Positions 7,953 to 17,169 of a stretch of 64,000 nucleotides of DNA are shown piece after piece (position 1 is the stretch's first letter; every line of letters begins with the position of its first letter). Source of the DNA: Glycocaulis abyssi (GTDB lineage: Bacteria; Pseudomonadota; Alphaproteobacteria; Caulobacterales; Maricaulaceae); contig NZ_CP163421.1 in the NCBI RefSeq assembly GCF_041429775.1, positions 2,381,001 through 2,445,000 of the forward strand, written 5' to 3'. A model generated the notes under the pieces. That model had not been told where the DNA came from. It saw only the letters and a program-made list of their open reading frames with translations, and ran no database searches. Both the position numbers and the translations under genes were made by a program.

Positions 7953-8270
7953 ATGAATTATGCATCGAGATTGAAAGCGAGCGGCGGCGGTTATGCCCGC
8001 AATGCGGGCAAGCGCTGGCGTTATGAGGATGAGCGTGAACTGCGCGATCTGGTCCGGCGTGGCGTGCCGCTGCAGCGCATTTCGCTAAAGCTCGGCCGGC
8101 CCGAAGGCGCGATCCGCGCCAAGGCGTCTGCCCTGCATCTGGAGCTGGCTGAAGCACCCGAGAGCGTGCCGGTCGCACGGCCCGCACTCAAACCCCGCAA
8201 GCTGAATGCCGGTCCGGCGAGCATCACCCCCTTCGCCCGCGAGGCACGCCAGCTGGAACTCTTCAACTGA
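7953..8270 (+). CDS. Small SANT/Myb-like DNA-binding protein
   Basis: 105 residues from ATG at 7953, chosen because AGGAG sits seven bases upstream and because the longer frame from 7899 would run through the promoter. Residues about 15-58 (KRWRYEDERELRDLVRRG, then ISLKLGRPEGAIRAKASALHL) form a helix-turn-helix resembling the Myb/SANT-like domain found in many alphaproteobacterial small regulators. The rest is a Pro/Ala linker ending in REARQLELFN. A transcription or nucleoid factor is likely; its targets are unknown. It has its own promoter and is not tied to neighbours. Confidence 0.65.
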   Translation: MNYASRLKASGGGYARNAGKRWRYEDERELRDLVRRGVPLQRISLKLGRPEGAIRAKASALHLELAEAPESVPVARPALKPRKLNAGPASITPFAREARQLELFN

Positions 8271-8296
8271 TCGGCTGATCTGTACCCCTCGCCAGA

Positions 8297-9487
8297 TCAG
8301 CGATTGCGGCCGAGCCGGTCGTGGCTCTCCACCCAGTCCCCCGCCACGACCGCGCTCGCCAGCGATATCTCCCCCGCCAGCACGGTTGCCGCGCATATCT
8401 CGATAAAGCGCCCGACCTTGCCCTTGCCCCGGCAACCCAGAATATCCAGGCACTCGCCTTGTGTGGGCAGCTGCGTACCGCCGCCAAATGTCGCCACGAT
8501 CAGGGCCGGCAGGGTGATCGACCAGTAATAGGTCTCCCCATCATCCTCCAGACGCACAAAGGTTATCGCGGTATGGGATTCGGCGATATTGGCCGCGTCC
8601 TGCCCGCACGCGATGAACAGGGCCGCCAGCCCGTTGGCCGCATGCATGCCGTTATTGGCGCTGCCCGCCATCACCGATCCGGCAAAGGAGTTGAGCCGGG
8701 CACGGAAGAGCGTGGCTGCATCGACGCCCGCGCGCTCCTTGAGCAGAGAGCTGGGGATCCAGGCTTCCGCGATCACCCGCGCGCCGCGCGAATGCAGCAC
8801 GTTGAGCTGGGAGTGCTTCTTGTCGGTATCCATCGCGCCAGAGAGGGTATAGCGCGCGCCGCCGGGATGATTGGCGGCTATCCATTCGCACGCCGCCAGC
8901 GTGGCCTTGCCGCACATATTCTGGCCTGCCGCGTCGCCTGTCTCATAGTTGAAACGCAAATGGAGCATCGGCCCCACCGAGTAGCGCTCGATATGGGAGA
9001 GTTTGGCCACTGACGATGTGGTTTCGGCGGCGGCGCGGATACCGTCCGGATTTCCGTCGATCCACTGCGCGAACGATCGTGCGCCGCGTGCATCATTGAA
9101 ATGAAAGACAGGCGCGCGCTGCATGAAGCGCTCATGGATGGTGGTCTTTACCCCACCCGCCTCGGTCAGGATACGCATCCCCCGGTTATAGCTCGCCACC
9201 AGCGTGCCTTCGGTGGTCGCCAGCGGCACATAGACATCCTCGCTCACGTGCTCGCCATTGATCCGCAAGGGGCCTGCAAGTCCTATCGGCACCTGGGCCG
9301 CGCCGATAAAGTTCTCGATATTCCCGGCGGTCACACCGGGGTCAAACGAGTATGACCCGACATGGTCAAGCGGCAGGCCGGTGCGCGCGGTCAGAAACTC
9401 CCGCCGCATGCGCGCCGCGTCATGCGTATGATCGTTCGTTTTGTCGCGGGGCACGGGCGCGCGGGTGTCATTGCGGCGATCATTCAT
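8297..9487 (-). CDS. Hydroxymethylglutaryl-CoA reductase
   Basis: 396 residues covering the catalytic domain only, without the membrane region of eukaryotic enzymes. All four catalytic residues are visible: Glu93 in PLATTEG, Lys223 in TDKK, Asp297 in GQD, and His389 in WVESHDRLG. The TDKK motif and the GDAAGQNM and FGGGTQLPTQ segments resemble class I (NADPH-using) enzymes. The reaction reduces HMG-CoA to mevalonate. ATG at 9487 follows a GGGAGAG ribosome site. It lies alone between a DNA-binding gene and rph, with no mevalonate kinase, decarboxylase or HMG-CoA synthase in the window; most alphaproteobacteria use the MEP pathway instead. Confidence 0.92.
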   Translation of the reverse strand: MNDRRNDTRAPVPRDKTNDHTHDAARMRREFLTARTGLPLDHVGSYSFDPGVTAGNIENFIGAAQVPIGLAGPLRINGEHVSEDVYVPLATTEGTLVASYNRGMRILTEAGGVKTTIHERFMQRAPVFHFNDARGARSFAQWIDGNPDGIRAAAETTSSVAKLSHIERYSVGPMLHLRFNYETGDAAGQNMCGKATLAACEWIAANHPGGARYTLSGAMDTDKKHSQLNVLHSRGARVIAEAWIPSSLLKERAGVDAATLFRARLNSFAGSVMAGSANNGMHAANGLAALFIACGQDAANIAESHTAITFVRLEDDGETYYWSITLPALIVATFGGGTQLPTQGECLDILGCRGKGKVGRFIEICAATVLAGEISLASAVVAGDWVESHDRLGRNR

Positions 9488-9534
9488 GGCGTCTCTCCCT
9501 GTCTGCCCTGCGCCTTGCCTGCCCGCGCTTCTGT

Positions 9535-10257
9535 CTAGCGGCGTGTCTGCAGGGCAGCCGTCTGAAGCGCGGCCAGCTCGCCAATCCCCTTGCGGGCCAG
9601 CGCAAACAGGGCGTCGAACTCTTCCGGCTTCATCGGATCAGTTTCAGCCGTCGCCTGTATTTCGACAACCCCGCCATTCGCCGTCAGGACGAAATTGGCG
9701 TCCGCGTCCGCCGTACTGTCTTCCTCATACTCAAGATCGAGGCGCGCTTCGCCCTTGATGATACCGGCAGACACCGCCGCCACCTGCCCGGTCACCGGAT
9801 CGGCCTTCAGCAGACCCTCCTCCATCAGATAGAGACAGGCTGATTTCAGGGCGATCCATGCGCCGGTAATGGCCGCCGTGCGCGTGCCGCCATCGGCCTG
9901 CAGCACATCGCAATCGATGATGATCTGGCGTTCGCCAAGCGCTTTGAGATCGACAACCGCCCGCAAGGAGCGCCCGATCAGGCGCTGGATTTCCTGTGTC
10001 CGCCCCGACGGTTTGCCGCTGGTCACCTCGCGGCGCGTCCGTTGATGGGTGGCGCGCGGCAGCATGGCGTACTCCGCCGTCACCCAGCCCTGTCCGCGTC
10101 CGCGTAGCCAGGGCGGCGTGGTCTCTTCCACGCTAGCGGCGCACAAGACGCGCGTATTGCCGAACACCGCCAGGCAGGAGCCTTCAGCATAGGGCGCGGC
10201 ACCCAGCTCGAAATGGACCGCGCGCAGGGCGTCGGCAGGGCGGTTATCTGGGCGCAT
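9535..10257 (-). CDS. rph: Ribonuclease PH
   Basis: 240 residues, full length. This phosphorolytic 3' exoribonuclease trims tRNA precursors and works as a hexameric ring. Typical segments are the N-terminal [12 protein letters not shown], the [20 protein letters not shown] arginine-rich part, [22 protein letters not shown] with the phosphate-binding and catalytic acidic residues, and [16 protein letters not shown] at 10257 follows GGAGAGAG. It is divergent from hrcA, the usual alphaproteobacterial arrangement, with 135 bases between them. Confidence 0.96.
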   Translation of the reverse strand: MRPDNRPADALRAVHFELGAAPYAEGSCLAVFGNTRVLCAASVEETTPPWLRGRGQGWVTAEYAMLPRATHQRTRREVTSGKPSGRTQEIQRLIGRSLRAVVDLKALGERQIIIDCDVLQADGGTRTAAITGAWIALKSACLYLMEEGLLKADPVTGQVAAVSAGIIKGEARLDLEYEEDSTADADANFVLTANGGVVEIQATAETDPMKPEEFDALFALARKGIGELAALQTAALQTRR

Positions 10258-10392
10258 AGTCTCTCTCCGGATTGATCTCTTCTGCCCGACCTAGCCCGAA
10301 TGCTGCCCGGATGAAAGCGGGCCGGTCCGGCGGCGGGCATGAACCACGAGACCATTGCAGCGCGCACGCGGCTCGCTTAACTGATTGTCATC

Positions 10393-11463
10393 ATGACAGA
10401 GCGGACTTCGCCCCTTACCTCCTCCCTGGCCGAACTGGACGCGCGCTCGCGCGATATTTTCCGCGAGCTGGTCGAGGCATATCTTGATACCGGCGAGCCT
10501 GTGGGGTCGCGTACCCTTTCAAAGCGCTCCGCGCTGAACCTCTCGCCTGCCTCCATCCGCAACACCATGGCCGATCTCGCTGGCGCCGGGCTTCTGTCTG
10601 CGCCGCATACATCGGCCGGGCGCATGCCGACCCATGCAGGGCTGCGCCTCTTCGTCGACGGCCTGCTGCAGATTGGTGAAGTGGCAGAGGAAGAGCGCCG
10701 CGAGATCGATGCCCGCGTCGGCGCGGCGGGTAAGCGGCCTGAAGACGTGCTGGCCGAAGCCTCCTCGCTTCTGTCCGGCCTGGCCGGCGGGGCGGGCCTT
10801 GTGGCTTCGCAAAAACAGGACGTGCCGCTGCGCCATGTGGAATTTGTCCCGCTCTCGCCGGTAGAGATCCTCGCCGTGCTGGTGTCGGAATCAGGCGCGG
10901 TGGAAAACCGGCTGATGACCGCGCCCGCCGGCTTGCCGCCTGCGGCGCTGGTGGAGGCAGGCAACTACCTCTCATCCCGGCTTCGGGGCCGCACGCTGGC
11001 CGAGGCGCTGTCGGCCATCCAGAGCGAGATCGCCGAAAAGCGCGCCCAGCTGGACGAAACCGCGGCCAGCCTGGTCGAGGCGGGGCTTGCCGACTGGAGC
11101 GGGTCGGAAAACCGCTCGCTGATCGTGCGCGGTCAGGCAAAGCTGCTGGAATCGGTCGAGGCCAGCGAGGATCTCGAACGCATCCGCCTGCTGTTTGACG
11201 ATATCGAGCGCAAGGAAGACCTGCTGGCCCTCCTGGATGAAGCGCGCGGCGCGCAGGGCGTACGGCTCTTTATTGGTTCGGAGAACCCGCTCTTCTCGCT
11301 CTCCGGGTCCAGCGTGATTGTCGCCCCCTATCGCAATCGCGATCAGCGTATTCTGGGTGCGCTGGGGGTGATCGGTCCGACCCGGCTGAACTATGCCCGC
11401 GTCATCCCGCTTGTGGATTATACCGCCCAGCTTGTGGGCCGGCTTCTCGACGGACGCAGCTAG
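10393..11463 (+). CDS. hrcA: Heat-inducible transcription repressor HrcA
   Basis: 356 residues. The N-terminal winged helix ([33 protein letters not shown], then [18 protein letters not shown] and [21 protein letters not shown]) is the HrcA DNA-binding part; the C-terminal GAF-like half ends with [25 protein letters not shown]. HrcA represses groESL-type operons by binding CIRCE and is itself activated by GroEL. I see no CIRCE element (TTAGCACTC-N9-GAGTGCTAA) before hrcA, grpE or dnaK here, so its target is presumably elsewhere. The ribosome site at 10393 is weak. grpE follows after 56 bases. Confidence 0.95.
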   Translation: MTERTSPLTSSLAELDARSRDIFRELVEAYLDTGEPVGSRTLSKRSALNLSPASIRNTMADLAGAGLLSAPHTSAGRMPTHAGLRLFVDGLLQIGEVAEEERREIDARVGAAGKRPEDVLAEASSLLSGLAGGAGLVASQKQDVPLRHVEFVPLSPVEILAVLVSESGAVENRLMTAPAGLPPAALVEAGNYLSSRLRGRTLAEALSAIQSEIAEKRAQLDETAASLVEAGLADWSGSENRSLIVRGQAKLLESVEASEDLERIRLLFDDIERKEDLLALLDEARGAQGVRLFIGSENPLFSLSGSSVIVAPYRNRDQRILGALGVIGPTRLNYARVIPLVDYTAQLVGRLLDGRS

Positions 11464-11519
11464 CCTCCCTATGTGTCGGTCAACCCGACGCCTTAAGAAT
11501 GACAACAGGACGCTTTGAC

Positions 11520-12176
11520 ATGAGTGATGACAGCAAGAACGGCCAGACCGGCGCTCACGATGATGCAGAGCTGGAAGAGACGGCCGAAGCTGCGGTGGAA
11601 ACCGCAACGGCTGAAGACGGGCTGGAGGCGCTGCAGGCTCAGCTGGATGATCTGCGTGACCGTCTGCTGCGCGCCGTGGCCGATGCGGACAATACCCGCA
11701 AGCGCGCCGCCCGCGAGGTAAAGGAAACGCGCGAATATGCCGTCACCGGCTTTGCCCGCGACATGCTCGATATCGCTGACAATCTGGAGCGGGCTCTGGG
11801 CCTTCTGGGCGACGATGTGCGTGCCAGCCTGCCTGAAAACGTCAAGCCGCTGGTTGAAGGCGTGGAGATGACACAGCGCCGCCTGATGAGCACGCTGGAG
11901 CGCCATGGCGTGAAACGTGTTGACCCGCAACCGGGTGACCCGCTCGATCCCAACCTGCATCAGGCCGCCGCACAAATACCCGCAGACCAGCCCAAGGGCC
12001 GCATCGCCCATGTGATGCAGCCCGGCTACGTCATTGGCGAGCGCACGCTGCGCGCGGCGATGGTGGTGGTGTCAGCCGGGCCTGCCGACGGGGCCGCACC
12101 AGCGGGCAACACAGCGGCGTCCGAACCTGCACAGCCGGGTCAGAAGCCCGGCAGCGGGCTGGACGTGGAAGCCTGA
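11520..12176 (+). CDS. grpE: GrpE nucleotide exchange factor
   Basis: 218 residues from ATG at 11520, which has AGGA at 11507-11510; an ATG at 11499 lacks a site. An acidic Ala/Glu-rich N-terminus leads into the long dimerising coiled coil (LQAQLDDLRDRLLRAVADADN, residues about 40-90) and then the beta-wing domain, with the signature GVKRVDPQPGDPLDPNLHQA. The tail is a long Ala/Pro-rich extension. GrpE releases ADP from DnaK. It sits in the hrcA-grpE pair and is closed by a terminator, with dnaK 3 kb further on. Confidence 0.96.
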   Translation: MSDDSKNGQTGAHDDAELEETAEAAVETATAEDGLEALQAQLDDLRDRLLRAVADADNTRKRAAREVKETREYAVTGFARDMLDIADNLERALGLLGDDVRASLPENVKPLVEGVEMTQRRLMSTLERHGVKRVDPQPGDPLDPNLHQAAAQIPADQPKGRIAHVMQPGYVIGERTLRAAMVVVSAGPADGAAPAGNTAASEPAQPGQKPGSGLDVEA

Positions 12177-12196
12177 CCGTCCAAGGGTGTGAAAAG

Positions 12197-12232
12197 CAAA
12201 AAAAGGGCGGCTCGTCAGAGCCGCCCTTTTCC
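12197..12232 (+). terminator. Intrinsic terminator after grpE (bidirectional)
   Basis: AAAAGGGCGGCTC (12201-12213), a GTCA loop, and GAGCCGCCCTTTT (12218-12230) make a perfect 13-bp hairpin. The A-run on one side and T-run on the other let it stop transcription both from grpE and from the leftward glycine-zipper gene that ends at 12250. Confidence 0.85.
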
Positions 12233-12249
12233 TATGCATGCCCGGCCGT

Positions 12250-12621
12250 CTAGCGGCGCGGCACGCGCGTGCGCGGCTCGCCGTTTTGCCAGTACGTATT
12301 GCCGGTCTGGTGATCCTCGTACCAGTAACGGTCATTGTGCTGGTCGTAATAGAGCTGGGAGTGGCGCGGATTATTGGGATTGTGGCTGCACCCGCCCTGC
12401 TGCTGGCAGGCAATGGCCGCCCCGGCAACTGCGCCGCCCACAGCGCCAATGGCAGCCCCGGTGCGCGGATGGCCACTACCGACCTGATTGCCGATTACCG
12501 CGCCGCCTACGGCGCCAACGGCAGCGCCCGTGGCGCCGCCGCGCGCAGCTGGCGTCGTGGCACAGGCGGTTGCGATAAGCGGCACGCTAAGCGTGGCGGC
12601 TACGAGAATTTTGCGGAACAT
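12250..12621 (-). CDS. Glycine-zipper lipoprotein-like protein (paralogue A)
   Basis: 123 residues from ATG at 12621, chosen because GGGAGAG precedes it; upstream in-frame codons lack a site. The signal segment (MFRKILVAATLSVPLIATAC) ends in a weak lipobox with Cys20. Residues about 30-72 are glycine/alanine repeats (GAAVGAVGGAVIGNQVGSG, then GAAIGAVGGAVAGAAIA) of the glycine-zipper 2TM type, which can associate with membranes. The C-terminus has a conserved HSQLYYDQHNDRYWYEDHQTGNTYWQNGE pattern shared with the next gene. The function is unknown; an outer-membrane stress lipoprotein is a reasonable guess. Confidence 0.7.
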   Translation of the reverse strand: MFRKILVAATLSVPLIATACATTPAARGGATGAAVGAVGGAVIGNQVGSGHPRTGAAIGAVGGAVAGAAIACQQQGGCSHNPNNPRHSQLYYDQHNDRYWYEDHQTGNTYWQNGEPRTRVPRR

Positions 12622-12694
12622 AAAATCACTCTCCCATGGATGCCTTGTGCACAATTAACGGCTTGGTGTGCGGTGAGGTTCCGCGCGCGGTCAA

Positions 12695-12727
12695 GAAAAA
12701 AGCCCCGGCCAAAGGGGGTCCGGGGCT
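12695..12727 (-). terminator. Intrinsic terminator after glycine-zipper paralogue B
   Basis: Read leftward, AGCCCCGG (12727-12720) pairs with CCGGGGCT (12708-12701) around an 11-base loop and is followed by TTTTTT, a canonical terminator for the gene ending at 12782. It separates the two paralogues, so each has its own transcript. Confidence 0.8.
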
Positions 12728-12781
12728 TCTCTCAATGGCCGATCCGCAAGGGGTCAGCGGATCACGCTGCCAGCAGGGGAT

Positions 12782-13135
12782 CTAGCCGCGATACTCGCCA
12801 TTCTGCCAGAAGGTCTGACCGGTACGCTGGTCGATATAGTAATACCGGCCCGCACGCTGGTCGTAATAGAGCTGGGAGTGGTTCTGGTTATTCTGGTTCC
12901 AGCGGCAGCCGCCATCTTCGCGGCAACCGGCATAAGCACCGGCAGCGCCGCCGACCACGGCGCCGATAATGGCACCCTGACGGGCATCCCCGCTGCCGGT
13001 ATTGTTGCCGATCACGGCACCGGCCAGCGCACCGGCGGCCGCGCCGCCTGCGGCATGGGTCATCGTGTTGTTGGTGGCGCAGCCGGCCAGAATGACGGCA
13101 GGCGCAGCCAGGGCAATAATCATGAGCTTCCGCAT
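12782..13135 (-). CDS. Glycine-zipper lipoprotein (paralogue B)
   Basis: 117 residues. A classic lipoprotein signal (MRKLMIIALAAPAVILAGC) has an ILAGC lipobox with Cys19. Gly/Ala zipper repeats follow (GGAAAGALAGAVIGNNTGSG, then GAIIGAVVGGAAGAYAGC), and the C-terminal part HSQLYYDQRAGRYYYIDQRTGQTFWQNGE closely matches the downstream paralogue. GGAGG precedes ATG at 13135. The pair arose by tandem duplication. The lipobox here is much better than in paralogue A, and extra cysteines flank the CREDGGC segment. Confidence 0.75.
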   Translation of the reverse strand: MRKLMIIALAAPAVILAGCATNNTMTHAAGGAAAGALAGAVIGNNTGSGDARQGAIIGAVVGGAAGAYAGCREDGGCRWNQNNQNHSQLYYDQRAGRYYYIDQRTGQTFWQNGEYRG

Positions 13136-13260
13136 TGGATGCCTCCATTGTTTGCCGGCGGCTCAAACCCTCATGGTGCCGCCTTCTGACACTAGATCAG
13201 GCCAAAGCTATACGCGCGATGAACGAAGCCGGTTCCGCTGGCGGAATTTTTGCACGCGCT

Positions 13261-13890
13261 TCAGTTTACCCGGCGCAGGGTCAGATTGATCCGGCCCGGA
13301 GCAAAGGGTTCGGGCAGGAGCGTGCTGGTGCCGGGATAAATCCGGTCCACGCCATGGTAGAAGCGCCGCGAGGCTCCGCCCAGCACCACAACATCGCCCG
13401 AAGACAGCACCATCGACCGCGTAGGGCTTTTGCGTTCAGGCCCGCCCAGCCGGAAGCGCGCCCGGTCGCCGAGGCTGATCGAGACAACCGGCGCATTACG
13501 CGCATCCTCATCGGCGTCGATATGCAGGCCCATCCGGGCGTCGGGGCCGTAGATATTGACAAGGCATGCCTGGGGCGGCTGCGGCCAGCCTGATACAGCG
13601 TTCCACAGCTCCAGAAGCGCTTGCGGCAAAGGCGGCCAGGACCTGCCGGTGACGGGATGCACAGGCTCATAGCGATAGCCCTTGCGGTCCGCGATCCAGC
13701 CCAGCGGACCAAAATTACTCATCTGCACGCTTAAGGGTGCGCCTGTACGCGGCATGGAAGGCTGGTAGAGCGGGGCAGCGTCGATGCCCGCCAGTACATC
13801 GGCCAGCAGGCTTTCCTGTGCGGCCCGGTCGAAATAGCCCGGCAGGAGGATAAATCCGTCCGGCCCGGCGGCCCGGCCAGTTCCCGTCAC
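13261..13890 (-). CDS. alkB: AlkB-type Fe(II)/2-oxoglutarate dioxygenase, DNA dealkylation
   Basis: 209 residues. The enzyme oxidatively removes methyl groups from 1-methyladenine and 3-methylcytosine. Iron ligands are His123 and Asp125 (HID) and His179 (FYHGVDRIYPG); the 2-oxoglutarate-binding arginines are Arg200 and Arg206 (RINLTLR). YGPDARMGLHIDADE and VVSISLGDRARFRLGG are typical AlkB segments. It is read leftward just 3 bases after the lipoprotein gene, so these two may share a transcript; the Ada-like gene 7 kb away is a functional relative but not linked in an operon. Confidence 0.93.
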   Translation of the reverse strand: MTGTGRAAGPDGFILLPGYFDRAAQESLLADVLAGIDAAPLYQPSMPRTGAPLSVQMSNFGPLGWIADRKGYRYEPVHPVTGRSWPPLPQALLELWNAVSGWPQPPQACLVNIYGPDARMGLHIDADEDARNAPVVSISLGDRARFRLGGPERKSPTRSMVLSSGDVVVLGGASRRFYHGVDRIYPGTSTLLPEPFAPGRINLTLRRVN

Positions 13891-13893
13891 CGC

Positions 13894-14562
13894 CTAACCC
13901 CCGATCCCGGCGATGGCGCGAAAGGCCGTCAGCTTGCCCTGCAGGGTCTCGTGCGCGGCCTGTGTCTGCTCACAGTCCAGAAGAAGGCTCGAACGCAGGA
14001 CGATGCTGATATGCTCTTCCAGTCCCAGCGCCGCCTCGGTGTCCAGCCACGCGGGAAGGCCTTGCGGGTCCAGCTCGGCAAGACGGGCCGCGATATGTAC
14101 TGCGTGGCGCTGCTCAGGCGTTTCAAGACAGTCCGCCATCAGACCGGCCAGATCAGGTTCGTCCGCGCCTTGCCGGACCAGCATGATAATCACCGGATAT
14201 TCGGCCTGTGCCGGGCCCAGCCCGTTGATGAAGGCCGCGCTTGAATAGCCCGTCTCATATCCGTTGGCGCTCGCCTGCACGCGCGAGGCGTCGCGATGGA
14301 CGCCTCCAACCATCGGCATGACACGGCGCATTTCGCTATGCCCGTCGAGGAAGAAGCGGCCTTCTTCATCTGCCACCGACGCAAGGCTTCCGTTCAGCGC
14401 CTCGAAACGCACCTGCGCGCCCTGTACTGGCGCAAGCGTATCGCCATCCACCACCAGACCTTGCGTATCGGGCGCCAGCACATGCTCGCGCTCAATGATG
14501 CAGGCGGTCAGGGCGAGCGCCATCAGGGCGACAAGTCCGGTGCGTAGGGGGATCGTGTTCAT
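13894..14562 (-). CDS. Lipoprotein with carboxypeptidase-regulatory-like domain
   Basis: 222 residues from ATG at 14562, which follows a perfect AGGAGG site; the longer frame to 14607 has none. The signal MNTIPLRTGLVALMALALTAC has an LTAC lipobox with Cys21. The next about 100 residues (TQGLVVDGDTLAPVQGAQVRFEAL, then ADEEGRFFLDG) look like a carboxypeptidase-regulatory-like beta-sandwich. The C-terminal 80 residues are helical. The function is unknown; it is located upstream of alkB with 3 bases between. Confidence 0.65.
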   Translation of the reverse strand: MNTIPLRTGLVALMALALTACIIEREHVLAPDTQGLVVDGDTLAPVQGAQVRFEALNGSLASVADEEGRFFLDGHSEMRRVMPMVGGVHRDASRVQASANGYETGYSSAAFINGLGPAQAEYPVIIMLVRQGADEPDLAGLMADCLETPEQRHAVHIAARLAELDPQGLPAWLDTEAALGLEEHISIVLRSSLLLDCEQTQAAHETLQGKLTAFRAIAGIGG

Positions 14563-14680
14563 GTCAGCCTCCTGACGGCTGGGCGCAGCTCGTTTCCTGC
14601 CACACACTCAATCAGGATTTGGATCGCGCCGGAAGCCGGGCCAGTATGGATGGCAGGCAAGAAGGGGGACGAGGGGACAT

Positions 14681-15028
14681 ATGGCGCTGTTCATCCTGCA
14701 GCTGGTCCACACCATTGTCTGGGTGGTGGCGGTCACCATGGTGATCGGGCTTGCCGCCTATGTGCTGACCGGGCGCTTTGAACGCTTTGTACCGTGGGCG
14801 CTCGGCTTTCCTGTGCTCATCTTCATCGGCATTCTGATCAATGGCGAATGCATATTGCAGACTTGGGCGCGCGAGCTTTCCGGAATCGAGGAGGGCTGGG
14901 CGCGCGATATTCTCTTCCTGCCCGAACCTGTAGCGCGTGCGACCATGCCGGTTTGTGTGCCCGCTTTTGCTGTTATCGGCGGCGCTGCGGCCTGGCGCTG
15001 GTGGAAAGCGGCCGCAAATAAGGCGTAA
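14681..15028 (+). CDS. Hypothetical three-helix membrane protein
   Basis: 115 residues with hydrophobic helices at about 3-30, 40-54 and 92-108. The central loop NGECILQTWARELSGIEEGWARD carries a Cys and acidic residues near a membrane boundary. I do not recognise the family with confidence; the layout of few helices and a Cys-containing loop recalls DUF2784-like proteins, but this is only a resemblance. GAGGGGA precedes ATG at 14681. It stands between the alkB region and the dnaK promoter and is not obviously part of the dnaK transcript. Confidence 0.55.
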   Translation: MALFILQLVHTIVWVVAVTMVIGLAAYVLTGRFERFVPWALGFPVLIFIGILINGECILQTWARELSGIEEGWARDILFLPEPVARATMPVCVPAFAVIGGAAAWRWWKAAANKA

Positions 15029-15034
15029 CACACC

Positions 15035-15063
15035 CTTGCGGCTTCGCTCCCGCCTCCCTAAAT
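15035..15063 (+). promoter_or_regulatory. Candidate RpoH (sigma-32) heat-shock promoter of dnaK
   Basis: CTTG (15035-15038), 18 bases, CCTAAAT (15057-15063) fits the alphaproteobacterial sigma-32 pattern CTTG-N17/18-CYTATNT with one mismatch. It would start a transcript near 15070 and leave a leader of about 160 bases before dnaK. No CIRCE element is present, so heat control of dnaK here would be by sigma-32 only. Confidence 0.45.
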
Positions 15064-15228
15064 CGCCCCGTATCAAGAGGGGTTTTTCCTGACCGCCTCG
15101 AAGGGTTAAAGCACGACCAGAAACACCAACCTGCACGGGGGGCGGATGACCGGCGAGCCGCCGCAAACGCTTTTTAAGGTTTACGGACCGCGCACCCCGC
15201 CCTGCCACAAAGTGGAGAGAATGAGACT

Positions 15229-17148
15229 ATGAGCAAAGTTATCGGCATCGACCTTGGCACCACCAATTCGTGTGTGGCGGTCATGGAAGGCGGGCAGGCC
15301 CGCGTTATCGAGAACACCGAAGGCGCGCGCACCACGCCGTCTGTTGTGGCGTTCACCGAAGATGGCGAGCGCCTGATCGGTCAGCCCGCGCGCCGTCAGG
15401 CCGTGACCAATCCCGAGCAGACCTTCTTCGCCATCAAGCGCCTTATCGGCCGCAACATGAACGACCCGACGGTCAAGAAGGACGCCGACATGGTGCCCTA
15501 CAGAATCGTCCCCGGTGATAATGGCGATGCCTGGGTGGAAGGGCGCGACAAGAAATACGCGCCGGCCGAAATCTCCGCCTTCATCCTGCAGAAAATGAAA
15601 GAGACGGCGGAAAGCTATCTCGGCGAGAAGGTGGAAAAGGCCGTCATCACGGTTCCCGCCTACTTCAACGACGCCCAGCGTCAGGCCACCAAGGACGCCG
15701 GCAAGATCGCCGGGCTTGAAGTGCTGCGCATCATCAACGAGCCGACCGCAGCCGCGCTCGCCTATGGCCTCGACAAATCGGGCGAGTCCAAAACCATTGC
15801 CGTTTACGACCTTGGCGGCGGCACGTTCGACATCTCGATCCTGGAGATCGGTGACGGCGTGTTCGAGGTGAAGGCCACCAATGGCGACACTTTCCTGGGC
15901 GGTGAAGATTTCGACATGCGCATTGTCGATTACCTTGCCGACGAGTTCAAAAAGGAAAACGGCATCGACCTTCGCAAGGACAAGCTGGCCCTCCAGCGCC
16001 TGAAGGAAGAGGCTGAAAAGGCCAAGAAGGAGCTCTCCAGCGCCTCTGCCTATGAGGTCAATTTGCCCTTCATCACGGCGGACGCCTCCGGCCCGAAACA
16101 CCTCAATCTCAAACTGTCCCGCGCCAAGCTGGAAGCGCTCGTTGAAGACCTCATCAAGCGCACGATCGAGCCGTGCAAGGCGGCGCTGAAGGATGCCGGC
16201 ATCTCCACCGGCCAGATCGACGAGATCGTTCTGGTGGGCGGCATGACGCGCATGCCGAAGGTGCAGGAGGCGGTGAAAACCTTCTTCGGCAAGGAACCCC
16301 ATCGCGGCGTGAACCCCGATGAAGTTGTTGCCATGGGCGCGGCCATTCAGGCCGGCGTGCTGCAGGGCGATGTGAAAGACGTGCTGCTGCTCGACGTGAC
16401 CCCGCTTTCGCTGGGCATCGAGACGCTGGGCGGCGTGTTCACCCGCCTCATCGACCGCAACACCACCATCCCGACCAAGAAGAGCCAGACCTTCTCCACC
16501 GCTGATGACAATCAGACGGCGGTGACGATCCGCTGCTTCCAGGGTGAGCGGGAAATGGCCGCTGATAACAAGCTCTTGGGCCAGTTTGATCTGGTCGGCA
16601 TTCCCCCTGCCCCGCGCGGCATGCCGCAGATCGAGGTGACGTTCGATATCGATGCCAATGGCATTGTGAATGTCTCCGCGAAGGATCAGGCGACCGGCAA
16701 GGAGCAGGCCATCCGCATCCAGGCGTCTGGCGGTCTGTCCGACGCTGACATCGAAAAAATGGTGAAGGATGCCGAGGCCAATGCCGAGGCCGACAAGAAG
16801 CGCCGCGCGCTGGCCGAGGCCCGCAATAATGCCGAGGCGCTGGTCCACCAGACCGAAAAGCAGCTCGAAGAGTTTGGCGACAAGGTCTCGGCGGAAGACA
16901 AATCCTCCATCGAGACCGCCATTTCCGAGCTGAAAGAGGTCAAGGATGGCGAGGATGTCGAAGCCATCCAGCAGAAGACGCAAGCTGTCCTGCAGGCGGC
17001 CATGAAGCTGGGCGAGGCCATGTACGCCCAGCAGCAGGCGGCTGGCGGTGATGAAGGCGGTTCGGACGACAACACCCCGGACGGGGATGATGTGGTCGAT
17101 GCCGAGTTCACCGAAGTGGACGGCGACGACAAGAAGAAGAGCGCCTGA
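15229..17148 (+). CDS. dnaK: Molecular chaperone DnaK (Hsp70)
   Basis: 639 residues, full length. The ATPase domain (1-about 385) begins [15 protein letters not shown] and contains [15 protein letters not shown]-type phosphate-binding and VGGMTRMP adenosine-binding segments. The interdomain linker [19 protein letters not shown] leads to the substrate domain and a lid. The C-terminus ends in acidic and Lys residues. The ribosome site is TGGAGAG. DnaK folds client proteins with DnaJ and GrpE and holds sigma-32. dnaJ follows at 89 bases behind a terminator; a possible sigma-32 promoter lies upstream. Confidence 0.98.
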   Translation: MSKVIGIDLGTTNSCVAVMEGGQARVIENTEGARTTPSVVAFTEDGERLIGQPARRQAVTNPEQTFFAIKRLIGRNMNDPTVKKDADMVPYRIVPGDNGDAWVEGRDKKYAPAEISAFILQKMKETAESYLGEKVEKAVITVPAYFNDAQRQATKDAGKIAGLEVLRIINEPTAAALAYGLDKSGESKTIAVYDLGGGTFDISILEIGDGVFEVKATNGDTFLGGEDFDMRIVDYLADEFKKENGIDLRKDKLALQRLKEEAEKAKKELSSASAYEVNLPFITADASGPKHLNLKLSRAKLEALVEDLIKRTIEPCKAALKDAGISTGQIDEIVLVGGMTRMPKVQEAVKTFFGKEPHRGVNPDEVVAMGAAIQAGVLQGDVKDVLLLDVTPLSLGIETLGGVFTRLIDRNTTIPTKKSQTFSTADDNQTAVTIRCFQGEREMAADNKLLGQFDLVGIPPAPRGMPQIEVTFDIDANGIVNVSAKDQATGKEQAIRIQASGGLSDADIEKMVKDAEANAEADKKRRALAEARNNAEALVHQTEKQLEEFGDKVSAEDKSSIETAISELKEVKDGEDVEAIQQKTQAVLQAAMKLGEAMYAQQQAAGGDEGGSDDNTPDGDDVVDAEFTEVDGDDKKKSA

Positions 17149-17169
17149 TAACGGCGTGCAGATGCTGAC

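Noticed and set aside
15181-16983. 600-codon frame antisense to dnaK
   Set aside because: It is the complement of the dnaK frame, kept open by GC-rich codon bias; the translation has no domain or signal and dnaK is unmistakable.
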